A DNA stretch of 64,000 nt from Tetraselmis striata (taxonomy: Eukaryota; Chlorophyta; Chlorodendrophyceae; Chlorodendrales; Chlorodendraceae), in assembly GCA_006384855.1 (NCBI GenBank), contig VCJN01002003.1:18025-82024 (forward strand), given 5' to 3'. Positions 21,663 to 31,262 of the stretch are shown here, in pieces. A program made the translations under genes and the position numbers. Under the pieces are notes generated by a model. The model saw only the letters and a program-made list of their open reading frames with translations, did no database searches and had not been told where the DNA came from. The stretch's first letter is position 1, and each line of letters opens with the position of its first letter.

Positions 21663-23219
21663 CTACGGCGGGATGGAGGCGGCAGCGGCAGCAGCAAGAG
21701 CCGCAGCCTCAACAACAAGCCGCAGCTCCTTCGCTCTGGCATGGATGCTGGCGTAGTCCTCGTCACTGTACAAATGGTTTGGCAACACAGCATGATCCCC
21801 AAAGTGGGCCACATACTGCGCCGCCAACTCGTGATTGCGTTTCTCCGCAGCATCACTGCGGGGGGTGATGTGTGGGTAGAGTGCCTCGTTGTAGGCTGCC
21901 AGGAGCGGCGTGTACTGGGTAGGGTCGTCCGCACGGCCGCGGCCAGGCAGTCCCAGAAGGTGCCCCTGCCCGTACAAGCGGACATTGCCACGCCCGTGAC
22001 ACTTGGGACATGGGTTACCGCTGGGCAACTCAACTGGGGCGCCCACGGGCCCGCGGTGCGTCGTGTCCGACCCAAACATGTACCCATGGTATTGTTCCAT
22101 GTAGGGCATGTCCTCCTCGGGGACACCCATGCCACGCTCCAAGTCCTCCAGGGGCTGCATCAAGTTCTTGTGGCTCATGATGAAGTCGGCAGCTCCCGGA
22201 TCTGTCTCCGCCAGCGTCCTCTCCGTAAGGCAGTGATGCTCGTGGCCCTTTTCATGTCACTCAACACATGGATGGCACTCAGTCCCCGCCCCCGCCCCCG
22301 CCCCCGCCACCGGCCTGGGTGGGGGGGGGGGGGGGGGGGGGGCACCGGGTACCGAATGTGCTTCACGGCATCTGTGAAGCTCACTTCTGGCCCGCGGTAC
22401 ACCTCAGTGGGGCGGCAGTGGCACGTGCATGCAAGGATGGCCTGCAGATTTGGAGCCTGCCCATCAATGTAGGTGATCTGAGCGGGGGCATCCGCCGGGG
22501 TGAACAGCAACGCGATCACCGGCCACGACCAAAACCCTGGTGCTAGCTCGCCGGCCTTCTCGGCACCAGCCACGAAAGTACGCCGCAATTCCAGCAAGGC
22601 GGCAAACAAGGCCTTCCTGCAAGGCACACGCTCAGAATAAGCGACGCACGAGTCAGGGGTTGAAGGGGGCGGGGGGGGGGGGGGGCGGGGGGGGGGGGGG
22701 GCACCTCTTCATCTGCCTCTGCTTTTTGCCGACCCAGGTCTCAAGCGCACTCCTTGCCCAATGCCACAGCTTCCACGGGTCGACTTTGCCCTCCTTTTCC
22801 CCGTCATACGGCTTCACCTGCGTGTGGTCTGCAACGTCCAGGTCTTCCGGGGGCAGGATGACCTGTTGGTGTCAGGGGCACACACACCATGCTCAACACC
22901 ATGCTCATAACCACGACGTTTGTACTCCCTTCCGCTCCGCCGCGTCCTTCGCTGAAACCAACTAGGTCTTGTGCGATGTGCGACAACAAACCCACCTCTA
23001 GCAGCCCGGGAGCGTTCAGATCCGGGTATGGCGTCGGGACCTCATTAGGGAACCTTCTCAGCAAGGCATGCGCGGCGTCTTGTCCGAGAAGCCTCCACAG
23101 CTCCAGGTGTACGGGGTCATAGGTACCACCATCCTGTAGCCACCGCTCGAGGTAGGCTTGCAACCTCGTCGTCGCATCTTTATCAGCGAGGAGCTCGGGG
23201 ATTTAACATTGTTTGACAT
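21663..23219 (-). pseudogene. Gene X copy lacking the protease part (element 2)
   Basis: Starts at ATG 23219 (MSNNV). A 1 bp deletion after codon 8 shifts the first exon relative to the outer copy. The exon then jumps, at a short GGTGT/GTGTG overlap near 22890, straight into the last part of an intron (ACCAACAG acceptor), so the Ulp1 domain and the following exons are gone. From there on the gene is cleaner than the outer copy: exon PPEDLDVADHTQV ... KKQRQMKR, intron with C runs, exon FAALLELRRTF ... KHIRYPV, intron with C runs, and a last exon open to AASIPP (TAG, then an in-frame TAA 16 codons on). The zinc-knuckle-like CPKCHGRGNV is kept. Confidence 0.55.
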
Positions 23220-23539
23220 GGCGGCAGGTTTAATGGGGGGGGGGGGGGGTGCCCACGCATGGGGATTTGCGGCGCTGGGTGGAGCGGCGGACACTCACCC
23301 GCTCCGCCCCTACATGTCGTGCACATCTTCGTGCACATCGGTGCACACCGCTGCTGCACACCGGTGCGCACATCCGCGCACATTCGTCGCGCACATATAC
23401 ACGCGCGCCCTACCGCATATATTATCCCGGATTCACTCGGTGAAACCACGTATTCATTACGCCGTGCTGCTTCAACAATAAACATTGCGAAATTACCCCG
23501 ACACAATGCCGCACCGACTAGCTCTTGACAATACGTGCA

Positions 23540-23548
23540 TATAAATAG
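23540..23548 (+). promoter_or_regulatory. TATA box of gene Y (element 2)
   Basis: TATAAATAG, 122 bp before the ATG at 23670; same spacing as the two other copies. Confidence 0.6.
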
Positions 23549-23669
23549 TAGTGGCGCGCTGCTCCTCGCCTCCGATGTGTCGTTGACTGCTGCGGAAGGC
23601 GGTCGTCGACTGGGTGTTAGTTTCTCCACCTCGGCCGCCCCCCCCCCCCCCTTCACCGCTCACAGCGCC

Positions 23670-24227
23670 ATGGCAGACCTCGTCCCCCGGGCAAAAGTGG
23701 GCGGCGAGCCTTGTTGTCTCGCGTGTCCGCGCCGCCGGCATCGAGGAGGACGAGAAAGACATGAGGAAACGCGTGACAAGGTGGGCGCGCAACAAAACAC
23801 TCCACCCTCCACATTAGCACGCACCCACTCGTGGCTAACTTGTGCCGCGCGCAGGTTCGTCCGGGAGCGCCGTAAGGCCCACCTCAACGCCAAGGCTTCC
23901 ACAGTGCCAGCGGCGCAACTCGTGGTGGCCGAGGAGGCCGCATCCTCAGCCGCTTAAAGGCGAAACGATTGTGGCTTGTTGTGGGCGTCTGGGCACAGGG
24001 GGCGTCCCGACGCCAAGGTAAGGAAGCTCATGGCGGCGTCGTCGACGGCACAGCCTCCCGGGGTGGTGAAGACACTGACGGATGACAAGAAGCGGAAGAG
24101 GCCAGTGAAGAAGCGCCGAGGTAAGAAACTGACGGTCGCGGAGTCGGAGGCGGAGGCGGAGGCGGAGGCAGCGAGATCGTCGAAGCGGAGGGTCCCCCGG
24201 GCACGCAAGAACAAGAACAAGCAGTAG
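23670..24227 (+). pseudogene. Gene Y copy in element 2
   Basis: Short version lacking the middle section, like the element 1 copy, but with a complete C-terminal tail (KKRKRPVKKRRGKK ... ARKNKNKQ, TAG). An intron (GTGGGC ... GCGCAG) separates the RKRVTR and FVRERRKAH segments. TAA follows the Ala-rich stretch at about 23956, where the outer copy is open. An upstream CTCACAG after a C run may be a leader-intron acceptor. Confidence 0.5.
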
Positions 24228-24271
24228 CCCCCGCCCCCTTACCCCCCTCCCCTCACTCCCCCGGCGGGAGC

Positions 24272-24357
24272 GGCGGGCGGCGGGGGGGGGGGGGGGGCGG
24301 GGGGGGGGCGGCGGGGGGACCACGCCCGCCCCCCCCCCCCCCCCCCCCCCCGCCCCC
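24272..24357. repeat. Adjacent G-rich and C-rich tracts (potential hairpin)
   Basis: About 40 bases of nearly pure G followed after ACCACGCCCGC by about 30 C. The two halves can pair. Located between the end of Y and the subterminal region of element 2; absent from element 1, which has a deletion here. Confidence 0.85.
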
Positions 24358-24955
24358 CGCCACATGCCCCGACGGCAGCTGTCGCGAATATTGTAATTCA
24401 AACATTCTTCGGCAAACCGCTGCCTGCCCCCGCCCTCCCCCTCGCGAATATTTATGTAACGTGAGCACTCTTTGGCAAAACATGGCAGCCAAACCGCCCA
24501 TCTGATGACCTTTGATCGGACGGCTGGAAGGCCCGTTCAGCAGTACTAGCTATAATGTATACATAATTCCCCACTGTTACCAAATACTGCGGCTGCGATT
24601 TGCGCTCCCATGTACTAATAGTCGTAGTTATCCACAGGACGACTCGTCATCGCGCCCGGGTTCGTACTAGATACCCGGTACCGGCTTAATAGATATATCG
24701 CGTACTACCCGGTACTGCACGGACAACCTCGTACCTTACATCAGTTACATTAGTGCCATGTAACACGTCACCGCGCTAGTACGACTATCACAATGATTAC
24801 AAAAAGGATTTATCGCCCGCCGGCAATAACGCAGGATGTACTCGCACGTAACTGGATGGATGTGCCGCCACCAGCAGCAGCCTTCACGGATAAATAATAG
24901 TCGCTAGTAGTAGTGCTTCGTCACCCGTATGTCACATCTCATTCTCACAGTGCAC

Positions 24956-25610
24956 ACCGTACACAATGCAGCCCGAATGGGCCGCGCGCTGGCACGGCTG
25001 TCGTCCGTCACCCCCTGGCGGGGGCGGCGGCGTGGCAAGGTAGAAGTGTTGAGCTCGCGCGACCATGGTAGTGTACTTGGCGTCTTCGCGCTCCGCCAGC
25101 AGGTTTCTCGGCAGCTCCTCCTCGCTCTCCAGCTCCTCGGTGGTTTAGGGGGGTGGGTCGGCGTCGGGGGTATTGCTTCAACATCTTGTACACAAAGAAG
25201 GAGTTGTCTCTCGACGTCTCCCCGTCTCCCCCCCCCCCCCCCCCCCCCGGTGAAGCCGGGGCTTGTCGCCGTTGCGAAGCGACGCCGCCTTGTAGGCCAG
25301 GAGCCCCCCATCGCCAGCGCTGGGGGTCCAGCCCGGCAGGACCGCACCCCACCCCGCGAGTATGGGTGCATACGAGTGCGAGCCCTGCACCGTACGTCGG
25401 ACGTCGTCCAGCAGCTTCTCCAAATGGTCCTTGAAGTCCACCGCGTCCTCCCACGCAGCGGATGCGCTCCCAACCAACCGGATGGGCGTCTCCACGGCGC
25501 CGGGGCCTGCGTCGTCTGGGGCCATGTACCCCTGTGTGTGTGGGTGGGTCGCTGTGAGTGCGAGTGTGAGTGTATGTGTGTGTGTGTGTGTGGGTGGGTA
25601 TGGGTGCACG
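24956..25610 (-). pseudogene. Transposase C-terminal exon, outer second copy (interrupted by element 2)
   Basis: Same module as 13490-14300: GYMAPDDAGPG, the SHSYAPILAGWG segment, and a G run (25230-25247 on the opposite strand). It is cut by element 2 at 24952/15640 and resumes at 15639-15540 before running into the transposase core of the outer copy. The two fragments therefore represent a partial tandem duplication of the transposase 3' end. The (CA)n intron remnant is at 25545-25600. Confidence 0.5.
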
Positions 25611-25614
25611 TGTC

Positions 25615-25864
25615 CCATACCCCTCCCACCTCTCGCGTCGGACTTTGCGTTGCACTCATAGCACCGCTGAAACCGGCGGTCTGGGTTCAATGCTTTTCCG
25701 CAGTCCTTACACTTTCGCACGCAGTCCCAGCATGTCGCGTGTTTCCCGTATATTGTCTTCCCGCATTTTGAGCAATCGTGCTTGCTGGCTTCCCGGTGCT
25801 CCCAACAGAGCTTGAATCCTTTTGCGACGGCAACCTCACACTTCCAACAGGGGCCACATGCCAT
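25615..25864 (-). CDS. Zinc-ribbon protein, virus-like block
   Basis: ATG at 25864 gives MACGPCWKCEVAV. Three Cys-x2-Cys pairs follow in DnaJ/zinc-ribbon style (CSKCGKTIYGKHATCWDC, CKDCGKALNPDRRFQRCYEC), about 80 residues. The frame then runs into the (CA)n-rich CACTA sequence, so the 3' end was lost or replaced there. Small proteins with repeated CxxC ribbons are frequent in giant viruses and related elements. A similar but distinct two-ribbon protein is at 29714-30010. Lower GC than the DNA to its left. Function unknown; nucleic acid binding is an inference. Confidence 0.5.
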
Positions 25865-25948
25865 TTGCGATTTAGGTGGTGTAGAGGTGCTGTCGCTAGT
25901 GCTAAGCCAGGCGAGATGAAGCAACCGTTCGGATCAAATGCAGGTGGC

Positions 25949-26090
25949 GGACCGCAGGCCGGCGGACCGCGCGGGACGCGCTTTTCACGTGGAGCATTTT
26001 GTTGACAATTGCATGCATTTTCCGGATCTCTCTATAGTAGTCGTTCGGGATTCTGCATGCATTTGTCAACAACCCCGGCGGCCTGCGGTC
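25949..26090. repeat. 142 bp palindromic repeat, left copy
   Basis: Outer arms GACCGCAGGCC (25950-25960) and GGCCTGCGGTC (26080-26090) are perfect inverted repeats. Inner 19 bp arms TTGTTGACAATTGCATGCA (25999-26017) and the near-complement at 26054-26072 differ at one base; the 36 bp between them is AT-richer. A directly oriented copy is at 30511-30651. Together they bracket the virus-like genes. Confidence 0.85.
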
Positions 26091-26139
26091 CCCCTCCTGC
26101 GGCGGGGAGGGCTACGCCTGATCGGGCTCGTCACTCGGC

Positions 26140-29100
26140 CTAAAAGTCGCACTTCTGCGCTAGGGGGTGGTCTAGGTAGGGGAACACAAACTTCGTGACC
26201 TCTTCCATCGTTTGTGGCGCCTCGAGAAGCTTGAAGCTGCGCATGACGTTGCTCATGAAGCTCGTGTTCGGCACCCATGGCGTGCGACAATTCTTGCAGT
26301 TGCTCTTGATGATAGACTGCCCAAAGAAATACTTGCTGATGGCATTCAGCCGCATCGAGTTGCCCGATGGCGCAGTTGGCAAAAAGCACATGAGCTCGGA
26401 GTTTTCCTGGAAGATGGCGTGTGCCTCGGCGTTGGTGATGTGAGGGAACTTCGCCGTCTTTGGTTGGTTGCACGCATCCTCCATGTAGGCCTCGATCTTT
26501 GCGCACAACTTCGGGTGACGCCAACGGGGCGAAAGCTCGCCGGTTACCCTCGTGTAGGCGTACATGGTGCAAACAAAGCCGACCTTGCCGCCGTCCCAAA
26601 TCGCGCCCATGCTTTTCTCATCGACATCGGTGAGAAAAGCAAGGAACAAACGCTTGAAGTGGACCTTGTCCCAAAACAGCTTGTCCATCGTGGTCGCCGT
26701 GCGCCGCCGGATGCGATCGCGAAGGCGAAAGAAATCAAAGATCTCCTCGGCGGATTCAAATTCATGCATGGCAAAACCCACGTCGTCGTCGTTGAGCATG
26801 GGCATTCTATCGCGATCGCTGGCGTATGCCGATCGCGGGAGGCGGACTTTGTCCCACGCAATGTTTGCATCGGTGTCGTCCACGACCTTGATCATTGCTG
26901 TAAATGGGATTGGCTTATAGAGCGTCTTGAAAAACCGGGAGATACCGAGCGACCCCCTCTCCGCAAAGCCCAGCCCTTTGTCGCTCGCGCCATCTTCGAT
27001 GATGTACCCGGCCTTTGCACACAAGTAGCGGAAGCAATCTTCGTCCGTGGCCTTGCACTCGTAGTCGACGAAATCCACCAACCTCTTGAACACATGATCA
27101 CGCTTGTACAACCGCGAGTTGTGGGCAAGATCCGTCGCCCGCCGGTGGCTCGTGTGCCCGCCAAGGTCGTAGACCTCGATCACGTTGGATCGCAAGTTTC
27201 TCGCCCGAAACGTGAACTGCATGACATCGCGGAGATTCATTGCGCGATCCATACATAGCACGACGCGATCAAAGCATCGGTCGGTGGGACTGTTTGATAT
27301 GACAAGGCCTCGCGATGACCACGAAGTGTTGACATCAGCCATAATTTTCGCGCGCTCTGTATCGTCCATATTTGTCTGCATGACGAGGCAATCCTTCTCG
27401 TACGTGAGATCAAAGGAGTCGCTGGTGTTACCCTTTGCGCTCGCGTACGCGCCTTGGGCAAGCTCCTCGATTGTCTTGCGATTTGGATGCGGCGCGACGT
27501 ATGTACGGGTAGAACGCCAACACCAGGCGCTTGAGGTAGCGCAGGTATCCGAGTCGAAGCTGAATGGTGTCGTAGACGGTTGTATCTTTCAGCGCGTCCA
27601 TCAACCGGACCTTTCGGGGGACAACAGTGTGTGGAGTCGCGATCACCTTGTAATCGTACCCGAGATCCTTGATGAAAGCCGTGCCGCTGCGCGAAGGGAA
27701 GGCATCCAAGACATACACCGTGTTTGCGTTGCGGATGAGCTAAATGAGTACGTTCCAATTCTTCTCGAGCTTGCCGTTGTGGTTGTGTGTGTTGGACTTC
27801 CACTGGTTGAGATAGGATTGGAACTCGTCGATGATGAGGATGTACATCATTCGGCACCTTGCCGTCCTTCCCGCGAAGTTTCCAGATGGAATCATGGGAC
27901 ACGATATGATGTTGGGTCTCGAGATACTCTTGCCAGCTATTGGCGTTGTTGTAGTTGTAGTCCATGCATGTGGTTAGTGATGACAAGCCCTTTGCTCTTG
28001 CACTTGGAGTGGATGTCCAACGCAAGAGTTTGGCGACTGACGTTAAAGAGCGACTTCTTGTCTTCTTCCAGCATCGTCATGCGCTCGAACATCTTTTGAG
28101 TCTTGCCGGAATTCATTGGGCAAGCGAGATACACGAACTTTGTCTTCTCAAGCTCGTCGCGCTTTCGCTTGTTTGTGATCTCCAGTTCGTCGAGCGAATG
28201 GCTATGAGAATCGATCGGGACATCGTAATACCACTTGAAACCACGAAGAGTCTTGTTCTCGATATCCGCATCCGGGAATAGCAACGCCAATATCATCATG
28301 ATGCGATTGTCGGATGGGCGTTTTGCTGGGTCTAGCCGCTTCCACTCGTCGGCATATCGCTCCACGCGATGCGGTGTCAACTCGCGGCCTTGCTCAACCC
28401 AACGAATGAAGCTGTCGAACGAGACACGGCGGCCACAGCACCAAGACATCACGAGAAAAACGGCATCGGCGCTCAAGCGGTGTTCGCCCGTGTTGACGTG
28501 CTTGATGAGGGAGAGCGTTTCCTCCGGGGGGGAACCCTTGATGCTCGAAGACTCCGGGATATCGATCGGCAGGGGCCACGCTTTGATGCTCCCGATGTCA
28601 ACGACGGTGGAAGGTGGGTCGCTCGCGTGCTTGTCGATTATGGACTGCGGGATGGCGTACCCGAAAGTCGCAATGTGCAGCTTCCTCATGGTGTCGCTGG
28701 CTGTGTCGGCAAAGTATGTGACTATGTGGTCCATCGGGTCGAAGTCGTCCATGACGATCTGGACCATGGTGCTCTTGGCCTTTGCTTGGTTCACAAGCTT
28801 GAACTGTTGGTTGCGCCCGTACACCTTGACATCGCAACCGCATTTCAAACCAAGCTTGTCGTTAATGGATCGTATGAGATTGACAAGAGGGCGCCTCTAT
28901 TGCACGTTGTCGGTGTACAACTCCGGGAACACGAGATGCATAGAGACCTTGAAATTCTCGTCCACAACACCGACGTAACCCGATATCATTATCTTTGTGT
29001 CTAGTCCAAATCGCTGGCGAATTCGTTCAATAGTTGCGTCTTGTGTACGTCGAGCAACACCTCGGTCTCGGTGACACCCGCGCACGGCACGTACTCTTCG

Positions 29101-29318
29101 TAGTCGACGTACACCTTGCTCTTCGCGCTGGTCGGAATAATCTCAAAGAGCGACATGTTAGTCTGAATGAGCTCGCGGAGTTTGTCGGGTGTCACATTGG
29201 CGAAACCAAACCATCGCTCAGATAGTTGCTTTGCAACCGTGATGTCGCCGGGACGTCTCGCCTCCACGATACCGGACAGCTTTCCCTCCTATGTGATGTT
29301 TTGACGAGTGAACGGCAT
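26140..29318 (-). pseudogene. Viral-type primase plus herpesvirus-like origin-binding helicase, decayed
   Basis: From the ATG at 29318 the minus strand encodes about 1,050 codons broken by TAG at 29289-29291, 28897-28899 and 27740-27742 and by frameshifts near 29040, 27965, 27850 and 27490. N-terminal part: archaeo-eukaryotic-primase-like segment (KVYVDYEEY ... VSMHLVFPELY). Helicase part: Walker A-like ACPMNSGKT (about 28105-28130), Walker B-like ILIIDEFQSYLNQW (about 27810-27850), then a VYVLDAFPS strand and a helicase C-terminal half with the VMQFTFRARN segment (about 27210). The DEFxSxLxQW motif is typical of the UL9/Herpes_ori_bp family, which in giant viruses and some eukaryotic elements is fused to a primase. 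Role when intact: origin opening and primer synthesis. The C-terminal 413 codons (26140-27381) are still open. It ends at TAG with TGA two codons further. Confidence 0.75.
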
Positions 29319-29364
29319 GCTGATAGCGGGCTTCGAGTGCGATGCAGTATACGGGGATAATTTC

Positions 29365-29628
29365 TTACAAGGAGATATCCGCGGCCTCCCCCTTAAGCCT
29401 GGCAACGCGGCGGCGGTAATACTCGCGTTGGCGCTCGCGCACGTGCTCCGCGTTGGCGCGGTAGTACTCCTTGCGGTATTCGCGCACGCGCTCGCGGTTG
29501 GCGGCGTTGTACCCCGCGCGGTACTCGCGGATACGCTCCCGGTTCTTGTCGCGCCATTTCTTCTGCGAGATCTTCATTCGCTCCGCACGCTCCTCGTCGC
29601 TGAAAACACGGTACAGTCCGCGCGCCAT
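29365..29628 (-). CDS. Highly charged repetitive helical protein
   Basis: 87 residues, MARGLYRVFSDEERAERMK followed by imperfect repeats of an (N)RERxREYRxxY unit of about 14 residues. Predicted to be one long charged helix. Proteins of this composition are common in giant-virus and phage genomes, often near HNH nucleases; none is visible here. It lies 47 bp upstream (in gene direction) of the helicase start, and 85 bp from the divergent zinc-ribbon gene. Confidence 0.55.
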   Translation of the reverse strand: MARGLYRVFSDEERAERMKISQKKWRDKNRERIREYRAGYNAANRERVREYRKEYYRANAEHVRERQREYYRRRVARLKGEAADISL

Positions 29629-29713
29629 GGCGTTTCTATATCTAGCGTCCGTTTTTTATCTGCACTTGCATGACTTAAGCGGGGCGAGACGCGGCGCGGA
29701 TCAAGAGTGCAAA

Positions 29714-30010
29714 ATGCGATCGTCCGTCTCAGTTACCGTCTCCTTCAGCGGATCCGCCGCCGACAACACCGCGATGTGCCAAGTCTGTCGCAAGCGCGAG
29801 ATCAAAGGCGATTTCTCTACGTGCTTCCCGTGTTATCGCAAGCGCGAAGCCGAGAAGACGAACTCGTGCAAGTGCGGCAAGAAGATCCGCGCGGACTACT
29901 TCGAGTGTTTTTCGTGCAACAAGGAGCGAAAGACGCACCAAGCGAGAAGCAACGTTGTTCGCCCATCTGATGCAAACGATTTTCCCTTCATTATCGTAAA
30001 CAATGAGTAG
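29714..30010 (+). CDS. Two-ribbon zinc protein
   Basis: 98 residues from ATG 29714. Two CxxC pairs form one ribbon (CQVCRKREIKGDFSTCFPC) and a second follows (CKCGKKIRADYFECFSC), then a basic tail. It overlaps the next frame (ATG 30003) by 8 bp, a compact viral arrangement. The ATG was chosen over upstream alternatives because it begins the Ser-rich leader just before the first ribbon. Ends TAG. Confidence 0.55.
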   Translation: MRSSVSVTVSFSGSAADNTAMCQVCRKREIKGDFSTCFPCYRKREAEKTNSCKCGKKIRADYFECFSCNKERKTHQARSNVVRPSDANDFPFIIVNNE

Positions 30011-30328
30011 CACCTGCGAAACGTCCCTCGGTCGGGCGATGACTCCCGCGGAGCGCAGCTATCTCAACGAAGCGTTCCTAGACATCGCTGCGTTTGACTA
30101 TAAGTATCCGCCCGATTCAATCGCGAGTACTTTCGCGCAAAGTACCCGGGCTTCAGCGATGATGTAATCGATATCCTTGTCCTCTTTGAACGCGGGATCC
30201 GCTTCAAGGAATTCAAGTCGCTCCTGAAAAAGGGGCGTGTCCCAAAGCCGGCGCCCGCTTTCGTCGAGATAAAACGCTATGAGGGCTATTCGCCGTTCGA
30301 GGGCGGATTCCAAATGATGGGTTCCTAG
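30003..30328 (+). pseudogene. Virus-like ORF of unknown function with one frameshift
   Basis: Starts with the ATG overlapping the previous stop (MSSTCETSLGRAM). It runs to about 30124, where the loss of one base (or equivalent) is needed to continue as REYFRAKYPGFSDDVIDIL ... SPFEGGFQMMGS, TAG at 30326-30328. About 108 codons. The second half is a compact mix of hydrophobic and charged residues that looks like real protein; no family recognised. Confidence 0.45.
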
Positions 30329-30329
30329 T

Positions 30330-30402
30330 GCCTCGCGCGGTGCGTTTGAGAGTCTCGGTGCGTTTGAGAGTCTCGCGCGGTGCGTTTGAGAGTCTCGGTG
30401 TG
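30330..30402. repeat. Tandem GTGCGTTTGAGAGTCTCG repeats
   Basis: Four copies of an 18-25 bp unit directly after the stop of the preceding ORF. Each contains the near-palindrome GAGAGTCTC. Confidence 0.85.
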
Positions 30403-30510
30403 TTCTGCCTAAGTACTGCACCGAGTCACGCGGTCTTCGGCTTAAGTACCGAGGGCGGCGGCGCGGCGAGAGAGCGAGCGAGAGAGCGATGATTTGGCGG
30501 CGGCGGCGGC

Positions 30511-30651
30511 GGACCACAGGCCGGCTGACCGCGCGGGACGCGCTTTTCACGTGGAGAATTTTGTTGACAATTGCATGCATTTTCCATATCTCTTTATAGT
30601 AGTCGTTCGGGATTTTGCATGCATTTGTCAACAACCGGGCGGCATGCGGTC
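30511..30651. repeat. Palindromic repeat, right copy
   Basis: Direct repeat of 25949-26090 with about ten differences. Inner arms 30561-30579 and 30616-30634 keep the 19 bp inverted repeat with one mismatch; the outer arms have changed (GACCACAGGCC, GGCATGCGGTC). Confidence 0.85.
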
Positions 30652-30724
30652 AGCCACGTGCAGAGCGCGCGGGGCGCTTGGGCGAACACCGCGATGATTT
30701 GCGGCGGCGAAAAGTGAGCCTCGC

Positions 30725-30782
30725 GGGGGGGGGGGGGGGGGGGGGGGGGGGGTCACGGGGGATTGCTTATCATTCTCCTACG

Positions 30783-30815
<33 letters not shown>
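30725..30815. repeat. G run and C run separated by 35 bp (potential long hairpin)
   Basis: About 27 G (30726-30752) and about 28 C (30787-30815) enclose CATTCTCCTACGT-containing sequence. Could fold as a G:C hairpin or form quadruplex/i-motif structures. No gene nearby to the left after the palindromic repeat. Confidence 0.9.
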
Positions 30816-30820
<5 letters not shown>

Positions 30821-30953
30821 GGCTCAATTTTGGGGCGTGTGGAGCGCGCGCAATTCCATAAAAGCCGCGCGGGGAGCTAGGTGCAGCATCATTTCCACCA
30901 CACCCACACCAAAGTACTCGCTACAATACCCCAACCGCTTTTGACCAATCGCC

Positions 30954-31181
30954 ATGGCGTGCGTGAAGGCCGATGAGCTTCCCGAGAAGATGCTGCGCGA
31001 GCTTGCACAATACGTCGAGCGGTTCAACCAATGGAAGAAGGTGGGCAACACGATGAGCCGCCTCGATCGGACCATAAAGGAGTACATGATCAAGAACGAG
31101 ATCGACTACATCGAAGACGATGGTGTGCAATTGTCCATGTCGCACCTAACGCGATGGATGCTTGATATATATGTATATATG

Positions 31182-31212
<31 letters not shown>

Positions 31213-31262
31213 CACTCCCTATGCATGTTTGGAGGTCCATGTGTTGTCATGCTTGCCGCTAG
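30954..31262 (+). CDS. Small helical protein, virus-like, 3' end replaced by microsatellite
   Basis: ATG in good context (GCCATGG). About 60 convincing residues (MACVKADELPEKMLRELAQY, then RLDRTIKEYMIKNEIDYIEDDG) resemble small coiled-coil proteins of large DNA viruses carrying an IKEYMxxNxID motif. From about 31162 the frame crosses a (TA)n tract and is no longer credible. A CATAAAAG TATA-like box is at about 30857. The resemblance is from memory of the motif, not a search. Confidence 0.45.
31162..31212. repeat. (TA)n microsatellite
   Basis: About 50 bp of TATATG/TATA repeats. Confidence 0.95.

Larger units (their letters stand above)
15640..24952 (-). mobile_element. CACTA transposon, element 2
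   Basis: Begins CACTGTGAGAT and ends TCTCACAGTG; flanked by CAC at 15637-15639 and 24953-24955 (3 bp duplication). The flanks join to GGCGTCCACACCGTACACA, exactly the unbroken sequence of the related copy at about 13710-13730, which serves as a natural empty site. Same gene set as element 1 in the opposite orientation, plus a copy of X. Contents: BED/Tudor exon fused to the transposase C-terminus (16334-18060, plus), Z (18280-18909, minus), W (19220-19522, plus), satellite array (20029-21240), X lacking the protease (21663-23219, minus), Y (23670-24227, plus). It lacks the transposase core, so it is non-autonomous. Confidence 0.8.

Noticed and set aside
26212-27258. 348-codon plus-strand frame
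   Set aside because: Exact antisense shadow of the well-supported helicase C-terminal region.
30098-30634. 178-codon minus-strand frame with Arg-rich repeats
   Set aside because: Runs through the tandem repeat and the palindromic repeat; the plus-strand frameshifted ORF overlaps the zinc-ribbon gene and looks more like protein.
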